From positions 138,441,433-138,505,432 of the forward strand of contig NC_073691.1 of assembly GCF_029784155.1 (NCBI RefSeq): DNA of 64,000 nt, written 5' to 3'. A program made the position numbers and the translations under genes. Positions 1-11,340 of this stretch are shown here, piece after piece. Under the pieces are notes generated by a model. It did no database searches. It saw only the letters and a program-made list of their open reading frames with translations, and had not been told where the DNA came from. The DNA is from Uranotaenia lowii. Taxonomy: Eukaryota > Arthropoda > Insecta > Diptera > Culicidae. The first letter of the stretch is position 1, and every line of letters starts with the position of its first letter.

Positions 1-807
1 CGAAATTTATTTTTTCAAAATGATTTTATAAAATGAAACTACAGGTTTGAAATTTTCCAACTAAATTTACTTTAGAACCAATATTGTGCTACCATGGTCC
101 TTTAAAAAACCGTTTTGGTATCCGACTCCTCACGCTGCGCGTTCGAACTTGAAAGGCGTTTTGTCCTTCACACTGTCGCGTAGCGGACGAGGCTAAGGGA
201 TCACCCCTAGCTTTTACGCAGACCTAGGAAGCCCCGGCCTCCGACGGCGAGTCGGCGGCCACCTCGGATTTGGGAGCTTCGGCGGCTTTGTGCCGCCGCG
301 GCCTCTTCATCTTCGTTGGTTGCGGCTTTGCCGCAAAAGAATAGTATTATGGGAACCCAATTTTTGTGGAAAAAAACTATTTTATTTTTTTTTATTTCAG
401 TTTGGATAAATATATTAAATTTTCTGGGAAATGGCAATTCTGGCGAAAAATTTTCTGGGAAATGGTTCAATCTTGTTATTTTTATTTTCTGGGAAATTGT
501 TTATTCTGGTAAATGGTGCATTCTGGGAAATAAAATTCTGGGGAAGTGGATTTCTGGCGATTGAAAATATAGTGATTTTTCATTCTGTGCAAAGGTTTTC
601 GGGAAAATGGAGTACAACCAAAAAAATACTTAGGGCATAAGAAAACTGAAGTTGGAAGCTAAACACTGCGCATAAGATAAAATATTTGAGCTTATGATCA
701 TGATCACAAAAGTGTAAATCAGTGGTGTAGAAACCTAACTTCTAAATCTAAGAATCGTCAAAATTCTTTAAGACACAATAGAAAATTATTAAAAATTGCA
801 TCATAAA
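1..807. other. AT-rich leader with a GC-rich island and a decayed short repeat
   Basis: No supported gene. Positions about 120-345 are strikingly GC-rich compared with the surroundings. On the minus strand they contain a 40-codon open stretch ending at a TAG at 224-226, with Ala/Lys/Pro/Ser-rich composition, but with no start or clear splice acceptor. Positions about 412-612 repeat a degenerate unit close to TTCTGGGAAATGG at irregular spacing. The rest is unremarkable. Confidence 0.5.
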
Positions 808-1305
808 TAAGGTTGCCAAAATTTTTCCCACTCCCATCCGGGCCTAGCAATTCCGGGCATTTAAAAAAAAAACCTGGCAAAATCCGGGCATGGATTTCAA
901 TTTTTCAAATCCAAAAACCGGGGAAAAACCGGTCAAAATTAAGGTGTTAATATATATAAAAGCAAAGAAAAAATGCATAAAAAATTAAATTATTATTTTA
1001 TTTATGTAATTGCAGACTTCCAAAAGCTTTTTGGAACACCTAAATATTTAAAGGTTTATAAAAGTAAATCAGCGAAATTATTTGAAACAACCGTTGAAAA
1101 CTTCCATACCGTTAATCGATTTTTCTGAAACATACTCAAAAACTTTGATTCTTTTTTTTTTCTTTATGAAAATTGTGAAAAAATCCGGGCAATATCCGGA
1201 CTTTTTTCACGATATCCGGGCAACCGGGCCGGACCGGACTTTCTCGAAATTTTGCACCAAATATCCGGGCAAACCCGGATAAAGCCGGGCAATCTGACAA
1301 GCTTA
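808..1305. mobile_element. MITE A, hAT-type, rich in CCGGGCAA motifs
   Basis: A 498-bp non-coding element. The left end reads TAAGGTTGCCA and the right end, reverse-complemented, reads TAAGCTTGTCAGATTG. It is flanked by a perfect 8-bp direct repeat ATCATAAA (800-807 and 1306-1313), the target duplication size of hAT elements. Inside are many CCGGGCA/TGCCCGG motifs. The right end, reverse-complemented, aligns well with the left end of the element at 30576, so both belong to one family. No ORF of note is present, so it would depend on a transposase from elsewhere. Confidence 0.8.
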
Positions 1306-2101
1306 ATCATAAACTAACGTTATTTGACATATTTTGGAATCTTTAGATTTTCAAAATACGAAACGCACAATTTTTGAAAGATTTTCAAAAGTAGCTGTTT
1401 TTAAACTTTTTGTATTTTTTAATTTCTCAGATTTTCTAACTACAACATTAAACTTTGCACTGGTATTTTAATGTGATTATCAAAGTTTTTAGTATTGCTT
1501 TTGAGTATTTTTTTATTTTACCTTTCAACACCCATTATTTTTGATACACAAAAATACTACTCTATACGAGTCATTCAAAGTAAGTTTTATGAAACGCAAA
1601 GCAAAATAAAATTTAAATTTATCAAATAAAAAATTTGTCGCTGTGTAGTTTTTGTGGATTTTGAAAATTTCATAAGTTTTGTCAATTTATGGGATTCAGG
1701 TTAGGTCTGAAATTTTTCGATTTTTTTTAATTCTATAAATTTTTTACTTTTTACTGTATATTTAAATCTTACAGGTTGCATACATTTTTATGAAATTGTT
1801 AGGTTTGACTTTTTCAATATGGCCAGATTTTTTTAAAATGTGTCAAATGTTTTTCTATAAATGTTTGAATATGTCTATTTTATCAACGTTGTCATTTTTA
1901 TCAATTTTGCAAATATTGTCAATGATTGTTAATGATTAGTTCAATTTTGTCGGTTGTGTTAGATTTTTAGATTTGTAAATGTTGTCATTTTTTTGTGTAA
2001 ATGAAGTCAAATTTTTCAATGATATTAATATTATCATTTTTATCGATTTAGGTCAATTTTCTCTATTTTGCGTTTCAAAGATTTCAAAACTGCTATAAGA
2101 A
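1306..2101. other. AT-rich stretch with decayed TTTTGTCA repeats
   Basis: No coding potential seen. From about 1680 to 2090 the plus strand repeats variants of TTTTGTCAT and TTTTATCAA at irregular spacing. This resembles the decayed repeats near 60 kb and the homogeneous array near 23 kb. The minus-strand hAT exon at 2102 would have its first intron in this stretch, but I could not identify a following exon. Confidence 0.45.
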
Positions 2102-2698
2102 TTACTTACCAAGAGATCGGCTTACCAATTTAAGGTCCTTATAAAATTGGACTCCTACTCCCAGCACACTTTTATTCATTTTAGTTGTGCAGTCAAATTT
2201 CAAAGAGAGTAATTGTCCTTGCACTTCCTCTTTAATAATTTTCACCATTGCTTCACTTGTATCGTCTATGATTTTGGCAATACTGTGCCGGTTTATTTTT
2301 AATTTAAATGTATCCAAAATAGGATCCACTAGGTCTCTGACCCCTTCCCATTCGACACTGTTGAACGGGCAGTCATGGATGGTGACCAACTTAACGAGTC
2401 CCCCCATAACTTGATTCCTGGACACTCGTACTGCCGCAGATTCATCGGAATCACGCGAATTTTTTATACGCTTACGCCTAATAATGGAATCCATTTCTTC
2501 TTCAGCAATCCTTTTCCCCAATTTTAAAACATTGTATTCCATTGGATGCTGGTCGCGAATATGACGATGGCAGTTCGAAATAATGACCGACTTTGGGCGG
2601 TAGCTACAATTTTCTACAACAGTGCACCGATATTCCCCCGTCTCTGACACATACGTAAAAAGTTGCTTAATTTTATCCGTCATATTACACTTTTCCAT
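2102..2698 (-). pseudogene. hAT-family transposase, N-terminal exon
   Basis: The minus-strand reading frame from the ATG at 2698 encodes about 197 residues. It opens with a BED-like zinc finger (C-x-C spacing around EYRC...NC, then H-x-H in SNCHRHIRDQH), followed by the hAT core signature LSLKFDCTTKMNKSVLGVGV. That signature is the start of the RNase H-like domain with its first catalytic Asp in KFD. The reading ends at a good splice donor, so on the minus strand the codons for SRSLG run into GTAAGT. I take this as exon 1 of a transposase gene or a truncated copy; no continuation is visible before the window edge. Codons upstream of this ATG are open to 2887 but look non-protein-like. Family placement is confident; whether it is intact is not. 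Confidence 0.7.
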
Positions 2699-3194
2699 TT
2701 TGTCGAAAATAAATGAACTGTAACTAACCGGACTAACTAACGTAACTAACTGGAACCTCAAACACACCCACCAAATAGCTTTTTGCTGCTTACTTATCCG
2801 AACCAACAACCAATCACCACACAGCACAGCAAGAGCATACTCTCTTAATCTTCCCAAAAATAACAATCGTAACGCTATGATTACCATAAAATCGCAAGTT
2901 GTACATATCCCGATCTTTTCTAGGTCAGGATCTGTACGTTAGGAGATTCGCATTTTGTTGCAACCACTCACAATAATCCGTATGTAGGATAATGGAATGC
3001 ATTGCGAGTGTGCTTAACAAGGACTTTCTTTTCATCTTACTTTTTTTAGATTGTGGTAACTCACCACTCTCGGAGATCTCCCCACATAACAGGAACAGAG
3101 CAGAGAGCATCGCTTGCTAGGAGCGATTTAAATGTGTTCTAGGGTTGGTCGCTCCCTGCTCAAAAGTCGCTAGAAGAGATTTTCTTCCATCCCT
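2699..3194. other. Spacer between hAT exon and R1 fragment
   Basis: Moderately AT-rich sequence. It probably holds the 5' UTR and terminal region of the hAT copy and the truncated 5' junction of the R1 fragment. I see no inverted repeat or gene that I can support. Confidence 0.4.
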
Positions 3195-5055
3195 GGATAA
3201 AACTGCGTGAGATCGTCAACGAGCTGTTCCCACAGCACGAGGAAGTGACAAGGCCGAGGGTCCCATACGAATGGGATACGAGCGAAGAGGAGAGGATTTC
3301 ACTGGAGGAACTACGCGACATCGCCAAGTCCCTTCAGCTGAACAAAGCTCCGGGTCCGGATGGCATCCCTAATGTTGCAGTGAAGGCTCCGCTCATGGAA
3401 CATCCCGAAATGTTCCGGTCTTCACTGCAGCAGTACGCGGATGATAGGGTCTTCCCAGATGTGTGGAAGCGGCAGCGATTGGTGCTCCTGCCAAAACCAG
3501 GCAAGCCACCAGGTGAACCATCAGCATATCGCCCGATATGTCTCCTGGACACTGCTGGCAAGATTCTAGAAAAGGTGTTACAGAGCAGGATCCAGCTCTA
3601 CACCGAAGGTGCGAACGGCCTATCCGATAAACAGTTCGGTTTTCGGAAAGGTCGCAGTACGGTGGATGCCATTCGACAGGTTATCGAAAGGACAGATGAA
3701 GCCAGGCTGAAGAAATGGAGAGGAGACCGGTATTGCGCAGTGGTCACTCTCGACGTAAAGAACGCTTTCAACAGTAAGGCAGCGATTGCGTCATCGCTCA
3801 TCAACATGAGGATTCTGGCGTATATCTGTAGGATGGTGGAGTGTTACTTCCGTGACCGCCAACTACACTATATGACCAGCGAGGGACTGGAAACAGTGAG
3901 AGTCTCGGCAAGGGTTCCACAAGGATCGATACTTGGCCCGGTATTGTGAAACAGTGTCTACGACGAACTGCTGAAACTGCGTCTCCCCACAGGAGTGAGA
4001 CTTGTGGGATTCGCCGATGATGTGGTTCTCCTGGCAACGAGCCCGTCAACAGAGGAAGTCCAGCTACTCACCACAGTAGCTATCGAGAAGGTGGAAAACT
4101 GGATGCGCTCCAAGAGCCTTCGTCTGGCTCACCACAAGACCGAGATGGTGCTGATCATCAACCTGATCTCAGCACAATCAGGGACGATTGCAGTTGGACT
4201 GTGCGCAATCGAGTCCAAGCGTGCGATAAAATACCTGGGGTTGATGATCGACGATCGGCTGAGCTTCACGGCCCACGTCGACTACGCCTGCAAAAGAGCA
4301 GCAATGGCGACAGCAGTCCTCTCACGGGCCATGTCGAACAACTCGGCGATTCGCTGCAGCAGAAGGAGGGTCCTGGCGAGTGTGACCTCGTCCATTCTGC
4401 ATTACGGAGTGGCAGCCTGGAAGGCAGCCTTGAGCAGGCAGTGTAATCTGCAAAAGCTCTGCAGTGTGCAGCGGCTGATGAACCTGCGGGTAATCAGCGC
4501 ATACCGAACGGTGTCCTCGGTAGCTGCTGATGTTGTGGCGGGGGTCATGCCCATCTCGGTCTTACTAGAGGAAGATACCTTCTGCTACGAGCACAGGCAC
4601 ATGCCCGACGTGCGGAAACATGCCAGAGAGACCTCGCTGTCCAACTGGCAGCACCAGTGGGACAGCTCGAAACGTGGTCAGTGGACCCATCGGATCCTGG
4701 ATGGATCGAAGACAGGGAGAGGTGGACTTTTGCATGACACAGTTCCTGACTGGTCACGGATGTTTCATGCAGTACCACCATCGGTTTGTACACGTGGCTT
4801 CGCCATTCTGTCTAACCTGCGGAGACATAGAAGAGACACCAGAGCACGTAGTGTTCAACTGTCCAAGGCTCGAAGAGGTATGTATGTGCTAACATGCATG
4901 CCGTCTGCGGACCAGACACGACAGCCGACAACATCGTGCGGAGGATGTGTGAGGACGCCAATACTTGGCGCGTGGTCAACGATGGGTTCACCCGGTCCAT
5001 GACTGCCCTGCAGAGGAGTTGGAACCAGCACCAGTCCGCGATCGGTGTAGGGTGA
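3195..5055 (+). pseudogene. R1-clade non-LTR retrotransposon ORF2, 5'-truncated and broken
   Basis: The reading frame runs through the R1-type reverse transcriptase: LNKAPGPDGIPN, then VLLPKPGKPPGEPSAYRPI, FGFRKGRSTVDAI, VTLDVKNAFN, RVPQGSILGPVL and the catalytic box VGFADDVVLLA near 4000-4035. The endonuclease is missing, so the copy is 5'-truncated as is usual after incomplete reverse transcription. A TGA at about 3947 sits where R1 proteins have Trp (GPVLW). A frameshift near 4715 moves the C-terminal part to another frame, where the zinc-binding segment CLTCGDIEETPEHVVFNC is found. Another shift near 4890 leads to the true C-terminus ending at TGA 5053-5055. R1 elements insert by target-primed reverse transcription; outside the 28S gene such copies are dispersed relatives. 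It is inactive. Confidence 0.9.
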
Positions 5056-5923
5056 CTCCTTCGTCGGGGAGCACCTGAGTAGTGTGCGTCCGACCCTGGC
5101 AGTAAAGCATACAAAGGTAAGACTTTACCTTCTGTCTGGTACGTCGAGCGTCTGTGTGTAGGATACCTCCAACGTAACCGTCGTGGAGTATCCGAGTCGA
5201 ACGCGCCCTCTGCGACGGAAGCTGTGGGGATAAGACAATACCATCTCCACAGTTGAACTCGTAGGGGGAAGAGTATTCACGTCGCGGAATACTCTCGGGT
5301 AGAGTGGTCTCACGTGGCCGTCGGATGAGCCACTCGAGTCGGGTAGGATGACATCACCGTCGGGATTCACATGAGTCGCAAGCGTCTAAGACCCGTACGC
5401 GTGCTGTGACAGGCGCGAGTCTAGGATAAGCTGCTCTCGATTCGGCACACGGCGGGCAAAAAGCCTAGGGTTGCCAGCCAAAAAGGGAGGAGGAAGACCG
5501 GACCACGGTAGGAGTAGAATGCCCTTTCGGCGGGGGGCATTTGAGTAGTGTGCGTCCGATCCTAGCAGTAAGGCATACAAAGATAAGACAATAATACCTT
5601 CTGCGTATGCCGAGCTGTTTAGGTACGTCGCGATCGTTGTGTAGGATACCTCTACCGCCGCGGAGTATCTGAGTAAAACGCGCTTCCTACGAGAGAGGCT
5701 GCGGGGATAAGACATGACATTTTTCGTAGTCGAACTCGTAGGGGGAAGAATATTTACGCCGCGAAATACTCTCGGGTAGGGTGACTTCACGTTGTCGGCG
5801 GTTGAGTCACCTGAGTCGGTGTAGGATGAATTCTTCGCCGGGAATCATCTGAGTAGTCTTTCGTAAAGCCCCGGACGTGTGCTGTGACAGGCGCGTGTCT
5901 AGGATAAGCTGCTCTCGATCGGC
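5056..5923 (+). repeat. Two tandem copies of the R1-type 3' UTR, period about 465 bp
   Basis: Two similar GC-rich units follow the R1 stop codon directly: about 5056-5516 and 5517-5923. Shared landmarks are GTAGTGTGCGTCCGA, CATACAAAG, AGGATACCTC, GGGGATAAGAC, CGAACTCGTAGGGGGAAGA, ATACTCTCGGGTAG, GTGCTGTGACAGGCGCG and AGGATAAGCTGCTCTCGAT. Long open frames in this stretch on the minus strand are by-products of base composition. The same UTR recurs in reverse orientation at 14494-15234. Confidence 0.85.
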
Positions 5924-6853
5924 ATTTATACCGATTTTTGAAAATTTTATACCGAATACCGATTTTTCTGGCTTGAAAATTTCGATTTTAATGTGGCATC
6001 GCTGGTTTCAAGTGAGAAAACCATCGCCATGTTCTCTCTGCAACTAGCAGTGCTACCAGATGGCTAAAAATCAGATGGGAATTAAGTAATATTGACCAAT
6101 GAGAGCACCGCCCGCATACGAAAAAATCATAACTCGAACAGTCAATATGATACACCAACGGTTGTTGAAATAGTGATTATTTCTGTACACGTTACTATTC
6201 CATCAAACTTTAGCTCTGAAACGATTAAAACGGTACTTTCACATTAATGTTAAAAATTACATTACCAGATAACGTGAATTATGGATGTGGAATATTCCTG
6301 TTCAATTTTTTAAAAAGCGTGAAATTGATCTCGAACCATTACCCGAAGCGTTCATGCATTTTGACACATTCACGTCAAAGCAGAGAAGAGGTGCCAAGTG
6401 GAATTCAAAAACGTTCATTTGTAAATAAAAAAATCAGAACGCGTAATGATTTCTATGTTGTCATTTCGTTTTTGGCTATATGAAAATCATACCGTGATGA
6501 TCATTGGAATTGATTTTGAAATAAACTACGAATTTCACAATTATACTTAAATATTTCGACTATTTGAAATCTTGATCAAGTTTTGGATTTACGCTCAAAA
6601 TCATATAGAACATTTATACGCATAATTTTCGTACATTGAAAACTATTACATTCATCACAAATGACACAGAGAAATTAAAACAAATATTTAAATAGATTGT
6701 AAATAAGTATTGGGCCAGAAAAATAATAAAAATTTGAAAATTCGGTGAATCTGGCATCACTGATTAGTTTGTTTGTGTTGTTCGCGCGAAATTTGTGATT
6801 TGTGGTAAATCGGGTAATTTTCCTTCTAATCTTCCGATTTAACGACGGCGGTT
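5924..6853. other. AT-rich intergenic stretch
   Basis: Contains ATACCGATTTTT motifs near 5940 and otherwise nothing recognisable. The last 80 bases before 6854 (a GCGCGAAATTTG segment and an ACGACGGCGGTT context before an ATG) could be a 5' UTR of the spliced candidate that follows, but no promoter element is convincing. Confidence 0.35.
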
Positions 6854-7474
6854 ATGGCCCAACCAGCTGTAGTCGCCCTGTGCGCAACCTTTTGTCACTT
6901 ATGGCACCAGTGCAGTGGTAATTATCTAATAGTAAGTGCCAGATCGACGCACCGGATGTTTATTGAAACATCCGTTAACTCCCGGTTAAGGAACCTTTGT
7001 TTTCCATGCGTTTGGATTCATGGAAACATGGATAGATTGCGCGGTCAAGGTATGTAAACCTGCCGGAAAACTTCTTCCGATAAAATGAATAAACAACAGT
7101 TACTGTATGAAAAATATTTCCTTTTGCAGGTTATAGTACTACCACTTTTCCGTATCTCTGGAAGAAGGTTGATAAGGAGCCAGCCCCCAGCAGTCGGCAA
7201 GCTACCGGAAGCTCCCGTAAGTTTTAATGGTCTAATCTATACCCCTTATTGTTAATTGACTGCTTAATTTTTAATTTCAGTTCTCTGCACAATCGTGATC
7301 CGAAGGACAAGCACTTTTTCGCTATGGCCGGATGGGATCGTCGTTGGAGGTTTCTGTCACATGCAGATGGATCCGCAATGCCAGACGGGTGAATTTAAAG
7401 GTCGATTGCTACCCAGTCCATTTTTCGCTCACATCCATCGCCCAAATGGGAAGGAAAGCAAAGCTCCCGCTTGA
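6854..7474 (+). CDS. Candidate spliced small gene, unknown product
   Basis: An ATG at 6854 in a favourable context starts a frame that can be joined over two short introns with consensus borders. Exon 1 is 6854-7049, intron 7050-7129 (GTATGT...TTTTGCAG), exon 2 is 7130-7216, intron 7217-7280 (GTAAGT...ATTTCAG), and exon 3 starts at 7281. Splicing keeps the frame and gives about 156 residues, ending at TGA 7472-7474. The same frame stays open past this TGA to another good donor (ACATGTAAGT near 7600), including a segment ending ADMYPIGWTFT. The PIGW end faintly recalls the end of MBT repeats, but I do not claim that. Two introns of typical dipteran size argue for a real or recently dead gene; the in-frame TGA argues for a pseudogene or a shorter product. 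I do not recognise the protein. Confidence 0.3.
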
Positions 7475-9291
7475 GCATGCACAACAATAGCAACCTTTTG
7501 CAGCACCTATGACCGGACCTTTGTTGTCGACCCCTTACCAGAATTATGGGCGGTTAAATTTGTAGCCGATATGTACCCAATCGGATGGACATTTACATGT
7601 AAGTCAACAATAAACGAATTCATAGAATCAAATAAAACTCAAATAAAAATGGTTTCATAAAATGATCCGAAAACCCTGAATGCAAATTTGCACATGTGTG
7701 CGTGCCATGTTCCCGTATATGATTCCAATAAACGTATACATACCTTCGGACGAAACATTTTGTCGAATCGTTTTATACCTTTACTGGAAATGTTTGGTTA
7801 CCAGATTACTTTAAAAATTACTTTAAGGAAAACAGTTTGATGACCAGAATACGTTTTCCCCGATTGGTTTTTGAACGTTATCTCAACTGCTTGCAGAACA
7901 GTTCTTCCATACAAGTGGTTTAATAGTTCTTAACAGTAACATAACTTAACGCCATATTCAAGAGACCGTCGTTTCGGAATTCACAATTAGTGGAATGTTT
8001 TTTACGATGTCAGTTATCATTATCTAAAAGTTTTTTTACGCTATCCTGAATAATTGTGATACTATTACAGTAACTGTTTGGTAACCGTATTTTTTTATTC
8101 GGGCGGGAATTCGCGATTCCGAAGCTAATTTTTGACAAGTCGTGTGTGTGTGCAAGAAAATGTAAACAAACGGGTGGAAATACTAGCTTGTAATAAATCA
8201 TTATTTTCTTTGATTTTCTTAGGATTTTCAGAAAATGACGGATACAAATTTGATGTAGGAGGTTCAGAGATTATTGTGAGCTATAGGAAAAAATGTGTAT
8301 GTGCTTTGAAGCATCGCAATTCGACAACAAAAAAGGTCAATTTTTTACCACTCCAAAAACTCTTCTGAGTATTTCACATATTTTTGAATGAAAACTCAAG
8401 CCAAATGCACATTTTCATTTGCAGTTTGTTAAAAGAGTAGTCAATTAACGTTCCTTTAAAATTTGGGAAAAACCCAACAATTGGGTAGCAAGAATTTTTT
8501 ATTCGAAAAAACATAAATTTTTGCTATTGGTTTCCTTCTGTAGCTGCATACAATCAGGCGTAATAATATTAAAGCTGGAAGGCGGAATTGGATTTTTGAT
8601 GATGGTTGAAATGAAAAAAAATTATATCCTTGGATTACTACACAAATTAAGTTTACTTTGATGCTATTCAATTGCCATCGTACAATGGTTATATCATGTT
8701 TTGTATTTTTATCGGACCTCATGATCTGAATTTTTTATTGAAAACTCAATTTATACAACCACTAGCCGTAAATCATTTTAAATTGAAACTTAACATTTTA
8801 AAACTGTATTAGGCTGAAACTATTTAAATTTTAATATAACGTATTTATTAATTGTCACAACTAAACCAAATCTAATAGCTATAGTTTAAAGTACAAACGA
8901 AAAAAATCGTTCATTTAAACAGACCAACAAGAAGCGCATATACCTAGTTTAATATAAAGATATGATAAAAAATAAAGATAATTGGAAGAAATGAAAAGTT
9001 TAGAAAATGGACGAAAAGATTGATTTACATGTTAGTTTTCTCTGACCGATTGACTATTTTAAAATGGAACTATCAGATTGAATTGATTCTCCTACCAGGC
9101 TAATTTATTCAAATTTAATTGGAAACAAACTCCAAAGTCATTTGGATTCATGAAAACTCAACTCGAAGCAATGTAAAGTCGTCTATAATTTATCGATCAC
9201 CCAGAATGTTGCTCACGCAACATCGTACTACCCCAGATGGCAGCAGCGCAGCTTCGAAACAGCGGATTATTGTCGCTGGTCAAGATTTGAA
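7475..9291. other. AT-rich stretch without recognisable features
   Basis: Short open frames are present on both strands, but their low-complexity AT-rich translations do not resemble proteins. No inverted repeats or long tandem repeats were noticed. Confidence 0.4.
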
Positions 9292-9324
9292 GACTATGAC
9301 TATGACTATGACTACGACTATGAC
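9292..9324. repeat. (GACTAT)n microsatellite
   Basis: About five and a half copies of GACTAT, with one TAC variant. Confidence 0.85.
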
Positions 9325-9779
9325 TTGCACTCTTCCGAAAGGTACGATTAAGATGTCGTACAACGTCCAATTGAAGTAGTTTTTGTCGCTTTAGAAGACA
9401 TGAAATTTATGTATGAACATATATTGCCTCCACTTTGGCAGATAAATCCTGTGTTTCCAACGTTCATGCGATCATTCTATAATGTTTTTATATGGAGTAA
9501 AAATATACCTACAAAAATGTTTGCTGGGATATGCGTTTTGACATCACAAATATATCACAAACTAAAATATTTTAAAAGTTTTCATTTTATTTTATTTTAC
9601 TTAAACACAAAGTTTATCGCAATTTACCCCTTTTTCTTAGTAGGGTGAAAATCGCTTTTTGTAAAATTAAAAATAACTGGTGAAACCAATAATTTTTCCA
9701 ACTACGTCAATTTCATGTACCATCAACTTTAAAGTTTTTGATTATCTGTGGACATTAAGTTTTTAGAAGCCATGAAAGT
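9325..9779. other. AT-rich stretch without recognisable features
   Basis: No gene, repeat or inverted structure that I can support. Confidence 0.4.
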
Positions 9780-11340
9780 TGATGCCCCAGTTGACGGTAA
9801 GTCAGAAAGCCTAGTGAGCCTGAAAAAAAAAAGAAAATAGTCAGGATGTCAGCAACGTGGAAATTCAGGAAGTCAAAAATCTAGTAATTCAGATAGAAAA
9901 ATAGCCAGAATGTAAGAAAATCTGTAATTCGAACAGTCATAAAAAGGAAATTTATGAATAATAGAATATTTCAATACTAAAAACTCAGAAAGTTGAGAAA
10001 TCTGAAATATGTGAAGAATATAGAAAGCCAGAAAGTCTGAATGTTTTGAAGTCATACATTTGAAAACGTCAGAAGTGAAAACGTAAGATTGTTGAAAAAT
10101 AAAATTTAAAAAATTCGGAAAACAGAAAGTTGAAAAGATTGATAGCTAGAAAACATGAGTACAGAAATGCAGTATCTAAGCACATTAGATTGCAGAAATT
10201 TAACATATTAAAATGTCAAGTTTTCAGAAACTCAGATAGCTAGAAAGCAAGAATGTCAGAAAAACAAAAAAAAATGACAGTTGCAACCCCAAGCAAAAAA
10301 GTTTAGAAAGCGGAAGGTCACGATGTAACAATGTTAGATTTAAAAAGAATTAAAAATTCCTGATGTGAAAAGTCTTAAAATTTGAAGTACAAAAATACAA
10401 ACAGTGAAAAAGTAAAAAAGCAAAAAATAGTCCAAAGTAAAAAATATAAATAAATATAAAAAGCTGAAAAATGGAACAAAAAAGAATGAAATTCTGAAAA
10501 TAGTAGTAACTAGATTTAAAAATGTCAGAAGCTTGAAAAGTCAAAGAAAAGAGAAGAAAGGAATTCAAATATAGAAAATTTAAAAAAAGGGAGTAAATAG
10601 AAAAAAATTATTTAGTCATAAATACCAAAAAAAAAAAGATCCTAACCTCTGAAAAAAATCCGAAAATAAAGAGTGACATGGAAAGTTAGAAATATAAAGT
10701 GAGAAAGCCAATAAATTTAAAAGATAAAATCCAAGAATAACAAAAAATCAGAAATTCATAAAGTTGAATAGTTAGATAACCAAAAAATTGAAAAAGGGCC
10801 TGTAAATCAGAGCGTCAGGATATCAAAATGTACAGAAGACATGAATTCTAAGGTCTGAAAATACCAAAAATATTAAAGTCTGATTGTAAGAAACTTGGAG
10901 AATTTTGAAGAACTACGAATCAAAAAGTCAGAAAATCATAGATAAAATACAAGAAAATTCAATATATCAAAGTAAGAAAATAGAAAGAAGGCCCAGAAAT
11001 TCGTAAAAAAAAGTGCTAGGAAAAGAGAATGACCTAACTTACCTGAATAAGAAATTCAAAACGTAGAAAAGTCAGAAACGAATGTCAGAAAAGTATTAAA
11101 AAATTAAAGTCGGCTAGTAATACAGTAAGAAGTTCAGAATGTCATGAAATCAGAAAGCATGTAACTCAGATGGTTATAAAAATTGTCAATCAAAAAGTAA
11201 AATTAGAAAAAATTGGATAGAGACAGATTGGGGAAACTTATGTTACAAAAATATTATTAAGTCAAAATATAAAATAATTTAAAAGTCCCTTAAAGTTAAA
11301 AACTCAAAAAGTCACAAAAAGAGAACAAGACAAGAGGAAA
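9780..11340. repeat. Decayed A-rich minisatellite with GTCAGAAA motifs
   Basis: For about 1.5 kb the plus strand keeps returning to variants of AAGTCAGAAAGT, such as AGTCAGAAAGCC, TGTCAGAAAAAC and CCAGAAAGTC, at roughly 10-25 bp spacing. It is very poor in T-runs. This looks like an old simple tandem array degraded by point mutation. Open frames on the minus strand here are by-products of low complexity. Confidence 0.6.

Noticed and set aside
5125..5790. Minus-strand frames in the R1 3' UTR units
   Set aside because: They lie opposite a GC-rich untranslated region and differ between the two units.
6247..6483. 78-codon frame before the spliced candidate
   Set aside because: No motif and no connection by splice sites to the exons at 6854.
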